Source of the DNA: JALONH01 sp046329235
Lineage (GTDB): Bacteria > Bacteroidota > Bacteroidia > Cytophagales > Cytophagaceae
Assembly: GCA_046329235.1 (NCBI GenBank)
Contig: JAXLVA010000001.1
Span: 2,418,001-2,482,000, forward strand
DNA length: 64,000 nucleotides
Direction: 5' to 3'
In this document: positions 51,647-60,631 of the stretch, in pieces
Layout: the number at the start of each line of letters is the position of its first letter
Numbering within the stretch: the first letter of the stretch is position 1
Position numbers and translations under genes: made by a program
The notes under the pieces: generated by a model
What the model was told of the DNA's origin: nothing
The model's input: the letters and a program-made list of their open reading frames with translations, nothing else
Database searches by the model: none

Positions 51647-52570
51647 ATGGAAGATTATAATAAAATCATTGAGTCGCTCGGCGTACGCTTTATTAAATCA
51701 AAATCAATAAAGATTATACATTCGTTAACAGTAGATAACTATTACGATGTAAGTAATACCATCTTATTATTACATAAAGGTGAAATCACTTATGGTGAAG
51801 AAAGATCCAAAGTAAAAGAAGGTGATTTGTTATTTATCCCGGGTGGTAAATCTGCCAGCATTACATATGGCGGTGGAAATACGGTAAAACTGTCCAACGA
51901 AGAGTTATTGACCAATCGTGAGAAATTTTTGAGTTCTATCGTGGATCCGGCGCTTATTGGCACTGACCCTAACTCCTTCAGTTACGTTTCATTTGAAGCT
52001 AAAGTATTTGACTCAGTTAACTTCTTTGCTTCTTTAGATATCGCACCTTTTGTAATCCAAAGTAATCCGATCATTACTTCCTATATCTTAGATACAGTTG
52101 CGGAAGATTTAAAAGCAGAACCGGGTCGTGATCGCGTGATTAACTTGAATACAGATCGTATTGTAGTAGAAATCATCCGTTACATCTTAGAGCAAAACTT
52201 ATTCGTAGAGAAATTAGCTACCAATAGTACGTATTTCAAAGATCCTCGTTTGTTAGATATTTTCGCTTATATCAAACAACACATTGGCGGAGATTTATCC
52301 AACAAAGTGTTAGCAGGTGTAGCAAACGTATCCGAAGACTATGTAGGTCAATATTTCAAAATGTTAACCGGTATCAATCCTCAAGATTATATCGAGTATC
52401 AACGTATGGAAAAAGCTGTTGACTTATTGAGAACTTCTAAGAAAAGCATTCGTGAGATTGGAGCGGAAGTGGGTTATAAAGATACCGCTTACTTCTGTCG
52501 CCGATTCAAGATGATGTTCGGAATTCCGGCAGGGAAGATGCGACGAAGAGAGTCCTTAATGAATATATAA
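51647..52570 (+). CDS. AraC family transcriptional regulator
   Basis: A 307-residue regulator with an N-terminal cupin-like sensor (residues 1-90: LLHKGEITYGEERSKVKEGDLLFIPGGKS), a helical middle part and a C-terminal AraC double HTH (about 205-300). The signature stretch is RTSKKSIREIGAEVGYKDTAYFCRRFKMMFGIPAGKMR. The ligand and targets are unknown. It has its own promoter and a bidirectional terminator; the converging GGGP synthase gene is not obviously its target. Confidence 0.93.
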   Translation: MEDYNKIIESLGVRFIKSKSIKIIHSLTVDNYYDVSNTILLLHKGEITYGEERSKVKEGDLLFIPGGKSASITYGGGNTVKLSNEELLTNREKFLSSIVDPALIGTDPNSFSYVSFEAKVFDSVNFFASLDIAPFVIQSNPIITSYILDTVAEDLKAEPGRDRVINLNTDRIVVEIIRYILEQNLFVEKLATNSTYFKDPRLLDIFAYIKQHIGGDLSNKVLAGVANVSEDYVGQYFKMLTGINPQDYIEYQRMEKAVDLLRTSKKSIREIGAEVGYKDTAYFCRRFKMMFGIPAGKMRRRESLMNI

Positions 52571-52604
52571 AAAATAAGTCCTGTTTTTACAGGACTTATT
52601 TTTT
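52569..52604. terminator. Bidirectional terminator between the AraC gene and the GGGP synthase gene
   Basis: A 16-bp perfect stem (arms 52569-52584 and 52589-52604, core AAGTCCTGT/ACAGGACTT, loop TTTT). It overlaps the last base pairs of both converging genes. Confidence 0.93.
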
Positions 52605-53357
52605 CACTTCCAAATTATACTCTCGAATCCTATCCGTCATCTCAATAATTAAGTTAGGATCTTCTTCAATACTATTTCCTACCACTACCACATCGGCCCC
52701 TGCTTGTAATGCTTCTATCATCTTATCCGGTGTGTTTAATCCGCCACCTACAATAATAGGAGTATTGACAGATTTACGTACGGTCGCAATCATTTTACGA
52801 CTGATCGGTTGTTCTGCTCCACTGCCTCCGTCTAAGTACATCAGTTTAAGGCCAAGCATCTCCCCTGCCATAGCCGTACATGCCGCTATAGCCGGTTTGT
52901 CGTAAGGGATGGGAGTTGTATTAGATACATAAGAAACTGTGGTAGGTTTACCACAATCCACTAAAATATATCCGGTAGGTAAAATTTCTAAATTACTTTT
53001 CTTGATAATAGGCGCAGAAATCACATGCTGACCTATCAAGAAGTCCGGATTTCGGCCTGAGATAAGTGACATAAATAATATAGCATCAGCCGTAGGCTCT
53101 ACTTGCAAATTACTACCCGGGAATAAAATCACCGGAATACTACAATGGTCTTTTATCGTTCTTACAATCGTTGGTAAATGATAACGCGTAAGCAGACTCC
53201 CACCTAAAAAGAAAAAATCAACGTTGCACTCTACCGCTAACTTCACGGTACGAACCAAACTCTGCTGATCTAGTTTGTCCGGATCTAGAAGTACGCCAAA
53301 GGATTTAATTCCTTCTTGTCGTTTCTTTTCTAAACGTTGTAATACTTGCTTATTCAT
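52596..53357 (-). CDS. Geranylgeranylglyceryl/heptaprenylglyceryl phosphate synthase
   Basis: This TIM-barrel prenyltransferase forms an ether between an isoprenoid diphosphate and sn-glycerol-1-phosphate. The 253-residue protein shows GVLLDPDKL (about 22-30) with the substrate Asp, VILFPGSNLQ (about 77-86), YILVDCGKPTTVS, LMYLDGGSGAEQPIS (about 172-186), and PIIVGGGLNTPDK with VVVGNSIEED at the end. Bacterial forms of this archaeal-lipid enzyme are known from Bacteroidota and from PcrB of Bacillus; the product's role in bacteria is uncertain. The small membrane-protein gene ends 10 bp upstream, suggesting cotranscription. Confidence 0.9.
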   Translation of the reverse strand: MNKQVLQRLEKKRQEGIKSFGVLLDPDKLDQQSLVRTVKLAVECNVDFFFLGGSLLTRYHLPTIVRTIKDHCSIPVILFPGSNLQVEPTADAILFMSLISGRNPDFLIGQHVISAPIIKKSNLEILPTGYILVDCGKPTTVSYVSNTTPIPYDKPAIAACTAMAGEMLGLKLMYLDGGSGAEQPISRKMIATVRKSVNTPIIVGGGLNTPDKMIEALQAGADVVVVGNSIEEDPNLIIEMTDRIREYNLEVKK

Positions 53358-53367
53358 GCCTAAAAGT

Positions 53368-53739
53368 CTAGTTGTCGGAAGAGGTATCTTTTTCTAACAC
53401 GTTCATCATTGTTTCAAATAGTTTCTTTTGTAAACTACCGGAACGTATGGACATGGAAAGCAAGAATCCAATTAAGAAGAACACCCCACCTACAATTAAG
53501 AATCCTAAATAATAGCTATCTAATACACCATTCAATAATAGAGCTACTCCTAATCCTAAAAACAAAAACATGATTAAGAATATAAATGACACGATGATAA
53601 TCATGATCACACTCGCTAACACATGAGCAAGTTTTTTAAAGAAACGAATTTTCCATTCGTCCATTTTACTCTGAAACATCAGTTGCATAGCATCTGAAAG
53701 TGCTCCGGCTTTCCAAAGTTGAAATAACAATTTTAGCAT
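53368..53739 (-). CDS. Small membrane protein, phage holin-like family
   Basis: A 123-residue protein with a basic amphipathic N-terminal half (MLKLLFQLWKAGALSDAMQL...) and two membrane helices at about 40-66 and 74-94, followed by a short polar tail. The pattern fits the holin superfamily 3_6 / DUF1469 membrane proteins that are common in Bacteroidota and usually not phage-derived. The function is unknown. It lies 10 bp before the GGGP synthase gene and 46 bp after the outer-membrane gene. Confidence 0.75.
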   Translation of the reverse strand: MLKLLFQLWKAGALSDAMQLMFQSKMDEWKIRFFKKLAHVLASVIMIIIVSFIFLIMFLFLGLGVALLLNGVLDSYYLGFLIVGGVFFLIGFLLSMSIRSGSLQKKLFETMMNVLEKDTSSDN

Positions 53740-53785
53740 ATACTAATATACTTTATTCTAAGCAGACTTGTTACAATTTTTATCA

Positions 53786-54592
53786 TTAGGGATGAAAAAG
53801 CGGGATTACAGCTCCCGAATCAAATATCCCAATGGGTAATATACATTGAATTCCAGCCATAGGTGTCCTAACATTTAATTTAGGATGCACTGCCGCTGCT
53901 GTTTGATAATAATTAGTAGTGTATTGTATGAACGCTCCGGCATAGAATCTTTGATTGAAATACACCCCGGCTTGCAACATCCACTGCGTTTGATCTATGA
54001 AACGTTGATTGTATTTGTAAATAGGGTTTTCAGCGCTCCAATTTATTTGCCAAGCCATGTATCCTGATGTCTGTACCCATAAGGTGTTTGTTTCAGACAA
54101 CTGAAAAGGTAGAGCAAGAAATGCCTTTAAGTAGGTTTTACCTTCCGCAGGCCTTCTAGAAGTACCAAACGTATTTTTTCCAAAAAACTGATGCGCCACT
54201 ATCAACTGTTGTCCAAAGTAAGCCTTCCCTATTTTACCAAGATGCAAAAGATAACCCTGTGTTTGCATCATATTAAAAGTAGACTGATCAAGGAAGTGTG
54301 TGTACGATTGAAATCCAAACATCCAATGATCTGATATTTGTCGGTGAAAGCCTATGGTAAATCGTGCCCGATAAGTGTCCGTTGAGATTAATCCATAATA
54401 GGTATCATTCCAATTCTGATTCCAACCAAATTCAAAGCTATTTTGATTGTCTTTTAAACCAAACCAAACTTTTGCATTGGTTTGAAACAACATGTCTCTC
54501 TCTATTTTGTAAGCATTTTCATCGGCAGTATTCTGAGCCCACGAAAAGTGAGTTAGTAGTATGAAAAATAAAATGTAAAGACTTCTAATCAT
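53786..54592 (-). CDS. Predicted outer-membrane protein of unknown function
   Basis: A 268-residue protein with a signal peptide (residues 1-19, ending FSWAQ) and many alternating aromatic strands (WFGLKDNQNSFEFGWNQNW, MAWQINWSAENPIYKYNQR), consistent with a beta barrel of the DUF2490 kind; the family assignment is tentative. It is rich in Trp, Tyr and Gln. No enzyme motif is visible. A pho-operon terminator lies upstream, and a 46-bp gap separates it from the small membrane protein gene, with which it may be cotranscribed. Confidence 0.7.
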   Translation of the reverse strand: MIRSLYILFFILLTHFSWAQNTADENAYKIERDMLFQTNAKVWFGLKDNQNSFEFGWNQNWNDTYYGLISTDTYRARFTIGFHRQISDHWMFGFQSYTHFLDQSTFNMMQTQGYLLHLGKIGKAYFGQQLIVAHQFFGKNTFGTSRRPAEGKTYLKAFLALPFQLSETNTLWVQTSGYMAWQINWSAENPIYKYNQRFIDQTQWMLQAGVYFNQRFYAGAFIQYTTNYYQTAAAVHPKLNVRTPMAGIQCILPIGIFDSGAVIPLFHP

Positions 54593-54618
54593 ATAGTAAT
54601 ATACAAAATTGAATGCAT

Positions 54619-54656
54619 AAAAAAGCCTCCAGATGACTTTAACACTTGGAGGCTTT
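54619..54656 (-). terminator. Terminator of the phosphate (pst-phoU) operon
   Basis: Perfect 10-bp arms AAAGCCTCCA (54622-54631) and TGGAGGCTTT (54647-54656), followed on the minus strand by a T run, 19 bp beyond the phoU stop. Confidence 0.88.
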
Positions 54657-54674
54657 AGCAGAGTTTCCTCTTTG

Positions 54675-55349
54675 TTATTCTTTATTCTTTTTATGCTTAA
54701 GCACTTTTGCTTTTACATAGAATATAATTTCTTCGGCAATATTAGTTACGTAATCACCTACGCGCTCTACTTTACGAATGATAGATAACAAATAGATTGC
54801 TTGTTCTACTTTTTCTTTATCATTTACATTCTTACGAATGTACTCCGCTACAATCTCGTTAGAAGCTACGTTAATTTCATCTAACATATCATCTTTAGAG
54901 AAAACGGTACGAGCTAACTTCGTATTGTCTGTTTCAAAGGATTCGCAAAGGATGGTTAACATTTCCAGAGCTACGTTGGTCATTTCTTTGAAACGTAAGA
55001 TTTCAATCAACTCAGGATCGAATGGTTTTTCAGAACGAATTAAGTAATTAGAAATCCCTTCAGCATTATCTCCAATACGTTCTAAGTCGGACACCATTTT
55101 CAAGGATGCGACTACGAAACGTAGGTCAATTGCTACCGGATTAAATAATGCTAGAATATGTTCGCAACGGCTATCGATTTTTAATTCGCTACCGTTAACA
55201 CGTTTTTCATTCAAAATAACTTCCTTCGCCAAGTCATGATCATGGGTATAGAATGCCGTAATAGCACGCTCCATTTGACTTTTCGCCATCAGCGTCATGT
55301 CCACAAGCTCACTCTTTAATTCGCCTAATTCGGTCTCCAGAAGGTTCAT
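54675..55349 (-). CDS. phoU: Phosphate signaling complex protein PhoU
   Basis: PhoU links the Pst transporter to the sensor kinase and keeps the Pho response off when phosphate is plentiful. The 224-residue protein is two three-helix bundles with the conserved metal-binding stretches: NEKRVNGSELKIDSRCEHILAL (about 43-64) and ASLKMVSDLERIGDNAEGIS (about 82-101), then the second-half equivalent IIRKVERVGDYVTNIAEEI (about 190-208). It is the last gene of the porin-pstS-pstC-pstA-pstB-phoU run. The kinase-regulator pair is not in this window. Confidence 0.96.
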   Translation of the reverse strand: MNLLETELGELKSELVDMTLMAKSQMERAITAFYTHDHDLAKEVILNEKRVNGSELKIDSRCEHILALFNPVAIDLRFVVASLKMVSDLERIGDNAEGISNYLIRSEKPFDPELIEILRFKEMTNVALEMLTILCESFETDNTKLARTVFSKDDMLDEINVASNEIVAEYIRKNVNDKEKVEQAIYLLSIIRKVERVGDYVTNIAEEIIFYVKAKVLKHKKNKE

Positions 55350-55406
55350 AACAGATAAAAGTTAGTATAGTATTTTGTATACGAAATTGAGTCTAGATAG
55401 TTTCCA

Positions 55407-56156
55407 TCAACCGAAACGACCGGTGATGTAATTTTGAGTACGTTCTTTCTTAGGGTTCGTGAACAAAGTACGAGTATCATCAAACTCCACTAATTCACCC
55501 ATGTAGAAGAATGCTGTTTTATCGCTGGTACGCGTTGCTTGTTGCATATTGTGTGTTACAATCAAGATCGTGTACTCTGCTTTTAAGTTATAAATCAACT
55601 CTTCGATTTTGGCAGTAGAAATTGGATCTAAGGCAGAAGCCGGTTCATCCATTAATAAGATAGATGGCTCCACGGCTAAAGCACGAGCAATACATAAACG
55701 TTGTTGCTGACCGCCGGATAAAGCTAAAGCTGACTTTTTAGTCTTATCACGAACTTCATCCCAAAGTGCTGCTTGTTTTAAAGCCCACTCTACTTTATCG
55801 TTGATATATTCTTTGTTGGTTTCTCCGTTTACACGTAAACCATACGCTACGTTTTCAAAGATGGACTTAGGGAATGGGTTTGGCTTTTGGAATACCATAC
55901 CTACTGCTTTACGCAATTCATTCACATTTACTCCATCACCGTAAATATCTACACCGTCTACTTGAATAGAGCCTTGTACTTTACAGTGGTCTATTAAGTC
56001 ATTCATACGGTTCATGCAGCGCAAGAAAGTTGACTTCCCGCAACCGGATGGACCAATTAATGCTGTCACGGTATTTTTCTTTATAGACATTGACACACCT
56101 TTCAAAGTGTGATCCATGCCATAATACACGTGTACGTCTTTAGCTTCTATTTTCAT
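55407..56156 (-). CDS. pstB: Phosphate ABC transporter ATP-binding protein PstB
   Basis: PstB powers phosphate uptake. The 249-residue ABC protein has Walker A GPSGCGKST (about 35-43), the Q loop VFQKPNPFPKSIFENV, the signature LSGGQQQRLCIARAL (about 146-160), Walker B ILLMDEPASALDP and the H loop VTHNMQQA. The PKPNPFP-type Q loop is specific to PstB. It lies 33 bp after pstA and 57 bp before phoU. Confidence 0.97.
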   Translation of the reverse strand: MKIEAKDVHVYYGMDHTLKGVSMSIKKNTVTALIGPSGCGKSTFLRCMNRMNDLIDHCKVQGSIQVDGVDIYGDGVNVNELRKAVGMVFQKPNPFPKSIFENVAYGLRVNGETNKEYINDKVEWALKQAALWDEVRDKTKKSALALSGGQQQRLCIARALAVEPSILLMDEPASALDPISTAKIEELIYNLKAEYTILIVTHNMQQATRTSDKTAFFYMGELVEFDDTRTLFTNPKKERTQNYITGRFG

Positions 56157-56189
56157 ATCTTAAGATAAGTCACTTAGGAAGATTCCGGA

Positions 56190-57086
56190 TTACCATTTTA
56201 CTTTTTTCTGCCAACGATAGCGTAAGTAAACAGCAATTCCATTCATCATAAAGGTAATAGATAATAACACAATAATGGCAGCGGCAGCATTTTGAGTAAA
56301 TTCTACCTGTGGACGTGATACCCAGTTAAAGATTTGAATAGGTAACACGGTAAATTCGTCTGTCAATCCGGTAGGAATAAAGGATACGAATGTCAATGCA
56401 CCAATTACTACAAGCGGAGCTGTTTCGCCAATCGCTCTAGAGATAGCCAAGATAGAACCTGTTACAATACCCGGCAACGAAGCTGGTAGCACCTGCTCCC
56501 AAATGGTTTGCCACTTAGATGCTCCTAAAGCATAGGATGCTTCACGAATAGAGTAAGGAACTGTTTTTAAAGCTTCACGAGTAGAAACGATAATGATAGG
56601 TAGAATTAATAAGGACAAAGTCAATGCTCCGGTTAACACCGACCCACCTAAACCCAACGTACGAGCAAATACTTCTAAACCTAATAAACCATAGATAATA
56701 GAAGGCACCCCAGCTAGGTTAGAAATATTGATTTCAATGATGTTAGAAAGGCGACTCTTGTTGTTATACTCTTCCATATAAATTCCCGCGCCTACACCTA
56801 TAGGGAAAGCGATAATGGTTGTTAGCACCATAATCCAAAGAGTTCCGGTCCATGCAGCAAATATACCTGCGTTGGCAGCTCTTCTGGAAGGAAATGAAGT
56901 AAGGAAGTCCCAATCGATTCTGCTTAAACCGTTACTAAATACATTATATAATAACATAGAAAGCACTAAGACGCCTATACCTGTAAAGGCCATAGCCGTG
57001 TATTTAAAAATACTATCTTGAGTTTCGTAATACTTGAGCCTTTTGGTATGCTTATGGCTCATTCGTTTTCTTAACTTCTTCGCCAT
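56190..57086 (-). CDS. pstA: Phosphate ABC transporter permease PstA
   Basis: One of the two membrane subunits of the Pst channel, 298 residues with six membrane helices. The permease EAA motif is visible as REASYALGASKWQTIWEQVLPASLPGIVTG (about 181-210), and GIYMEEYNNKSR is the usual PstA segment after helix 2. A Lys/Arg-rich N-terminal tail (MAKKLRKRMSHKHTKRLKYY) precedes helix 1. It starts 2 bp after the pstC stop. Confidence 0.95.
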   Translation of the reverse strand: MAKKLRKRMSHKHTKRLKYYETQDSIFKYTAMAFTGIGVLVLSMLLYNVFSNGLSRIDWDFLTSFPSRRAANAGIFAAWTGTLWIMVLTTIIAFPIGVGAGIYMEEYNNKSRLSNIIEINISNLAGVPSIIYGLLGLEVFARTLGLGGSVLTGALTLSLLILPIIIVSTREALKTVPYSIREASYALGASKWQTIWEQVLPASLPGIVTGSILAISRAIGETAPLVVIGALTFVSFIPTGLTDEFTVLPIQIFNWVSRPQVEFTQNAAAAIIVLLSITFMMNGIAVYLRYRWQKKVKW

Positions 57087-57088
57087 AA

Positions 57089-57964
57089 TTATTTATAAGC
57101 TTGATGATACTTTTTCTTTAACCAGAAACTAATATTATTTAGTAAAAGTGTAATCACAAATAAACTCATCCCAACAGCATAGATGGTTTTATATTCTAAT
57201 GAATCTTGAGGTAAATCTCCTTGTGACACTTGAACGATATAGGTGGTGGCTGTTTCAATCGGCACCATTGGATTCATGGTTAATCGCGGTTGTTGACCAG
57301 CAGCAATGGCTACAATCATAGTTTCGCCTACTGCTCTAGAAATGGATAAGATAATGGAAACGGCAATACCGGAGAACGCTGCAGGAACTACTACTCTGAA
57401 AGCGGTTTGAAACTTCGTTGCTCCCATAGCCACAGAACCTTCACGTAATATTTTCGGAACCGAGTACAAAGCATCTTCACTTAAGGAAGATACCAAAGGT
57501 AAAATCATAACTCCCATCACAATTCCGGGAGACAAAGCGTTAAATCCTGCTAGATTCGGGAAGATAGTTTGTAACATAGGTGTTACATATACCAAAGCAA
57601 AATAACCATACACAACGGTAGGGATAGCTGCTAATACTTCAAGGGAAGGTTTTACAAAAGTACGAACACCAGGATGAGCATATTCGCTCAAATAAATAGC
57701 GATAGTAAGTCCAAGAGGAACAGCAACCACTAAAGCAATAATAGTGGTAAGGAAGGTGCCTGTTAAAAGCGGCAATATACCGAAGTGCTTATCAGCAAAT
57801 AAGGGAGTCCATTCCTTATCGGTGATGAACTCCCAAAATGATACTTCTTGAAAAAACCCGAAGGTTTCTACTATTAAGACTCCTATGATACCTACGGTAG
57901 TTAGAATAGTAAGTAAACTACACGAGAGAAGGAAGCCTTCAATAAGTTTCTCTTTTAATTTCAT
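57089..57964 (-). CDS. pstC: Phosphate ABC transporter permease PstC
   Basis: The second membrane subunit, 291 residues. The segment GTFLTTIIALVVAVPLGLTIAIYLSEYA and the EAA motif REGSVAMGATKFQTAFRVVVPAAFSGIAVS (about 178-207), followed by RAVGETMIVAIAAGQQP, place it as PstC; RAVGET is shared by PstC and PstA. The gene starts 7 bp after pstS and abuts pstA. Confidence 0.94.
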   Translation of the reverse strand: MKLKEKLIEGFLLSCSLLTILTTVGIIGVLIVETFGFFQEVSFWEFITDKEWTPLFADKHFGILPLLTGTFLTTIIALVVAVPLGLTIAIYLSEYAHPGVRTFVKPSLEVLAAIPTVVYGYFALVYVTPMLQTIFPNLAGFNALSPGIVMGVMILPLVSSLSEDALYSVPKILREGSVAMGATKFQTAFRVVVPAAFSGIAVSIILSISRAVGETMIVAIAAGQQPRLTMNPMVPIETATTYIVQVSQGDLPQDSLEYKTIYAVGMSLFVITLLLNNISFWLKKKYHQAYK

Positions 57965-57971
57965 GTGGTCA

Positions 57972-58985
57972 TTATTCGACCTTCAATACATCTTCCAGTT
58001 TTACACCTACGGTAGATTCTAATTGAAGGAATACAGATCCTGTCTTTTTAGCTTCAAAACGCTTTTTCGCTAATTCATAAGTAGCAGCTGTCAAAGGAAC
58101 GTATCCAGTTTCAGGAACTAAAGTAGCAGCATTTTGCAATGCAAAGTTAACAAAAGAAGTCACTTCCGGGCGATCCGCAGACGCTTTGTTTAAATAAATA
58201 AATAAAGGTCTGGATAACGGCTGGTAAGTACCGTCCAAAATAGTTGTTTCGTTAGGAGTTATAGCCCCTTTTCCGTTGGCATCATCCTGATCGTCAATAG
58301 GAACGATTTTCAATTTAGCCGCATTTTCTTTGTAGTAAGAGAACCCGAAGAAAGCTAATGCTAATTTATCACCGGCTACACCTTGAACTAATACGTTATC
58401 ATCTTCAGAAGCCGTATAGTCACCGCGACAAGATTTTGCTTCACCTACAATTGCTTCAGTGAAATAATCAAATGTACCAGATTCAGTACCGGCACCAAAC
58501 AAGTGAATTTCTTCATTTGGCCATTCCGGACGAATTTGGTTCCATTTTACAATTTTACCTTGAGCAGCCGGCTCCCAAATTTTCTTTAACTCTTCTACAG
58601 TAAGGTAGTCTACCCAAGTATTTTGAGGGTTTACAACAATTGCTAAACCATCATATGCTACCGGGATTTCATAATATTCGATTCCTGCTTTTGTCGCATC
58701 TTCGTTTTCTGATTTTTTAATCGGACGAGAAGCGCCCGTAACGTCGATTTCTTTACGGATGAATTTCTTGAATCCACCACCGGTACCGGAAACAGCTACT
58801 GTAACTTTTACACCTTTGTTATCCATTTGAAATTCTTCAGCAAATGCTTCTGAAATTGGATAAACAGTACTGGAACCATCAATTTTGATATCTCCAGTTA
58901 AAGAGGAAGTATTGCTCCCATCTTTTTTAGGACCACAAGCAATCATAGTTGCTGCAGCACAAAGAAAAACGATCAGTTTTTTCAT
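57972..58985 (-). CDS. pstS: Phosphate ABC transporter substrate-binding lipoprotein PstS
   Basis: The periplasmic phosphate receptor, anchored by lipobox MIACG (Cys17). The 337-residue protein has the ligand-binding motifs IDGSSTVYPISEAFAEE (about 35-51), VAVSGTGGGFKKFI (about 63-76), TGASRPIK and FGAGTESGTFDYF (about 163-175), in which the Ser/Thr and Asp side chains hold phosphate. It follows the porin gene by 66 bp with no terminator, so it probably shares the porin's Pho-controlled promoter. Confidence 0.96.
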   Translation of the reverse strand: MKKLIVFLCAAATMIACGPKKDGSNTSSLTGDIKIDGSSTVYPISEAFAEEFQMDNKGVKVTVAVSGTGGGFKKFIRKEIDVTGASRPIKKSENEDATKAGIEYYEIPVAYDGLAIVVNPQNTWVDYLTVEELKKIWEPAAQGKIVKWNQIRPEWPNEEIHLFGAGTESGTFDYFTEAIVGEAKSCRGDYTASEDDNVLVQGVAGDKLALAFFGFSYYKENAAKLKIVPIDDQDDANGKGAITPNETTILDGTYQPLSRPLFIYLNKASADRPEVTSFVNFALQNAATLVPETGYVPLTAATYELAKKRFEAKKTGSVFLQLESTVGVKLEDVLKVE

Positions 58986-59051
58986 AATGAATTGTTGGTG
59001 CGAAGTTAAGTAGATATTGTGATTTTTAATATAAATTAATTGTTAAGTGTA

Positions 59052-60359
59052 TTAATAGTTAATCTGAACTTGAATTCTAGCAAAATTTCCTACTTGATGA
59101 TTTACCGGTTTACCTGAATCTTCAAATGTTCTGTCCGACATAGTATAAGCAAATGTCAATTCTAATGCTTTAACTACCTGCCATTCAACACCAAATTCAA
59201 CTTCTTTCACAATCGTTCTACGTGCATCTCTTTCCACTTTCTTCCCACCGTAGAAATATTGTCCTTTAACATAAGGAATAAAGGTCATGGATTTTACTTT
59301 TTTCAGATAAGTTAATTGTACGTATCCCCCTTCGTTCACACCTTCGATAATTCTGTAAGAAGTACCCCCATCATATTTAAACACTGGACCATAACCGTAC
59401 ATATATTCTGCTTGGATACCAAAAGGTTGTGGATATAAGATCATAGAAGCCGCTACACGTTGATCCCAGAAATCTTTTCCATGTTTATTTCCTGTTGTAG
59501 TTACTGTAACCGGCGTCATAGCTTCACCCACATTAAACCAACCAAAATATCCTTGTACACCTAATTCTAATATTTGTTTATCACCCAATGCAAATGGATA
59601 GGTAATACGACCTACCGTATGAGGGTTATTATTCAATTCTTGACGATTCATTGTTTGGCCATTATAAAAACCAAAACCAATCATCCCATAATCTCCACTA
59701 TGTCTTAAATTATTATCATCAATATATTTAAAACGCTCTTTTACTTTTGTAGGAGTATAATATAAGAAAATCCCCATATCACGCTCATTATAAATCGAGC
59801 TATTCAATGCGTCTCCTCGGTCAAAAGCAATACGCTTTTGAGATGATTGCATATTTTCAAAACCAAACGGAACTTTACTTAATCCAATTCTAGTTCTTAA
59901 CGTTTTAGATTTATTAAGATACAAATCAGTATAAAAATCTCGTAACTGATAAAAGTTTTGTTGAACAACTGCACCGGTTGATGCATTTTGAGCTACATCC
60001 CCTTGAATATAAATATATACTCGATCGTGAATGTAACCACTGAATTTTAAACGTGCTCTACGGAAGAAAACTCCACCGCCATCACCAATGCTTCTGTCAC
60101 ATTGTTCACACTTTAATTGTCCGTTCGTTTCTAAAAAACGATTATATCTCATATGGACATATCCTCCAAATTCGATTTTATCATACCAAGCCTTTTTCTT
60201 CTCAGTAGTTGGTGCTGGACTAGATGTTGATGTTGTTGGCTGTGTTGTTACAGTCGTCGTTGGTGCTGCTACTTTAGCACTATCCGTTTGAGCTTCTACT
60301 CTCCCGATAGAAGCAATGCATAGGCCTAGAATTAGGCCCTTTGAAAGGGTTTTTAACAT
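59052..60359 (-). CDS. Phosphate-selective porin-like outer-membrane protein (OprO/OprP type)
   Basis: A 435-residue outer-membrane protein. The start at 60359 gives a signal peptide ending RVEAQ; an alternative TTG at 60383 adds eight residues and is less likely. A Thr/Pro/Ser-rich linker follows, then a barrel of the Porin_O_P family (DKIEFGGYVHMRYNRFLE; FFRRARLKFSGYIHDRVYIYIQGDV), ending in NFARIQVQINY. As first gene of the pst operon, with TTAACA repeats upstream, it is probably a phosphate-starvation outer-membrane channel. Cys residues in KCEQCDRSIG (about 80-90) are unusual for a porin. Confidence 0.88.
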   Translation of the reverse strand: MLKTLSKGLILGLCIASIGRVEAQTDSAKVAAPTTTVTTQPTTSTSSPAPTTEKKKAWYDKIEFGGYVHMRYNRFLETNGQLKCEQCDRSIGDGGGVFFRRARLKFSGYIHDRVYIYIQGDVAQNASTGAVVQQNFYQLRDFYTDLYLNKSKTLRTRIGLSKVPFGFENMQSSQKRIAFDRGDALNSSIYNERDMGIFLYYTPTKVKERFKYIDDNNLRHSGDYGMIGFGFYNGQTMNRQELNNNPHTVGRITYPFALGDKQILELGVQGYFGWFNVGEAMTPVTVTTTGNKHGKDFWDQRVAASMILYPQPFGIQAEYMYGYGPVFKYDGGTSYRIIEGVNEGGYVQLTYLKKVKSMTFIPYVKGQYFYGGKKVERDARRTIVKEVEFGVEWQVVKALELTFAYTMSDRTFEDSGKPVNHQVGNFARIQVQINY

Positions 60360-60425
60360 ATTCTTGAAAACAAAGCGATGCAAAAGTGAAAAATTTAATG
60401 ATTGGTTTATACACCAAAAAAAGGT

Positions 60426-60464
60426 TTAACAGAGTGTTAATTAGTGCTTAACATTATGTTTACA
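60426..60464 (-). promoter_or_regulatory. Candidate Pho boxes upstream of the porin/pst operon (four hexamers, 11-bp period)
   Basis: TTAACA (60426), TTAATT (60437), TTAACA (60448) and TTTACA (60459) recur at exactly 11 bp. Direct repeats of TTAACA-like hexamers at 11 bp are the known PhoP/PhoB binding pattern in Bacillus and enterobacteria. The array lies 67-105 bp upstream of the porin ATG. Use of the pattern in Bacteroidota is inference. Confidence 0.6.
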
Positions 60465-60536
60465 TTGAAAATCCATCAAAACCAACTATCAAACTGAATA
60501 ACAGATAATTAGTTAAAATTCGACTGTAAAAACCTC

Positions 60537-60586
60537 TTAACAATTCCTTAACATTGAAGCTGGCAAATGGTAATAAGAGTTTAACA
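60537..60586 (+). promoter_or_regulatory. Candidate Pho boxes upstream of the small T9SS-like protein gene
   Basis: TTAACA at 60537, 60548 and 60581: the first two are 11 bp apart and the third is 33 bp (three periods) further on. The last ends 32 bp before the -7 element, a position suited to an activator. Degenerate matches lie between them. Confidence 0.55.
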
Positions 60587-60617
60587 ATTCAGCAATTATA
60601 GCTTAAAATCAGGGCTA

Positions 60618-60625
60618 TATCTTTG
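60618..60625 (+). promoter_or_regulatory. -7 element of the small T9SS-like protein gene
   Basis: TATCTTTG, a perfect TAnnTTTG, 7 bp before the ATG at 60632. A good -33 TTG is missing, as often in activated promoters. Transcription should start almost at the ATG, so the message would be nearly leaderless. Confidence 0.7.
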
Positions 60626-60631
60626 TTCCGT

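Noticed and set aside
53368..53739. Holin-like gene as a sign of a prophage
   Set aside because: No other phage gene is near; such membrane proteins are common chromosomal genes in this phylum.
58986..59051. TTAAG/TTAAT motifs between the porin and pstS as further Pho boxes
   Set aside because: Their spacing is 9 and 7 bp, not 11, and they partly lie in the porin's 3' end.
60623..60631. TTG start that would extend the small T9SS-like protein by three residues
   Set aside because: The codon overlaps the last bases of the -7 promoter element, so it would not be in the transcript.
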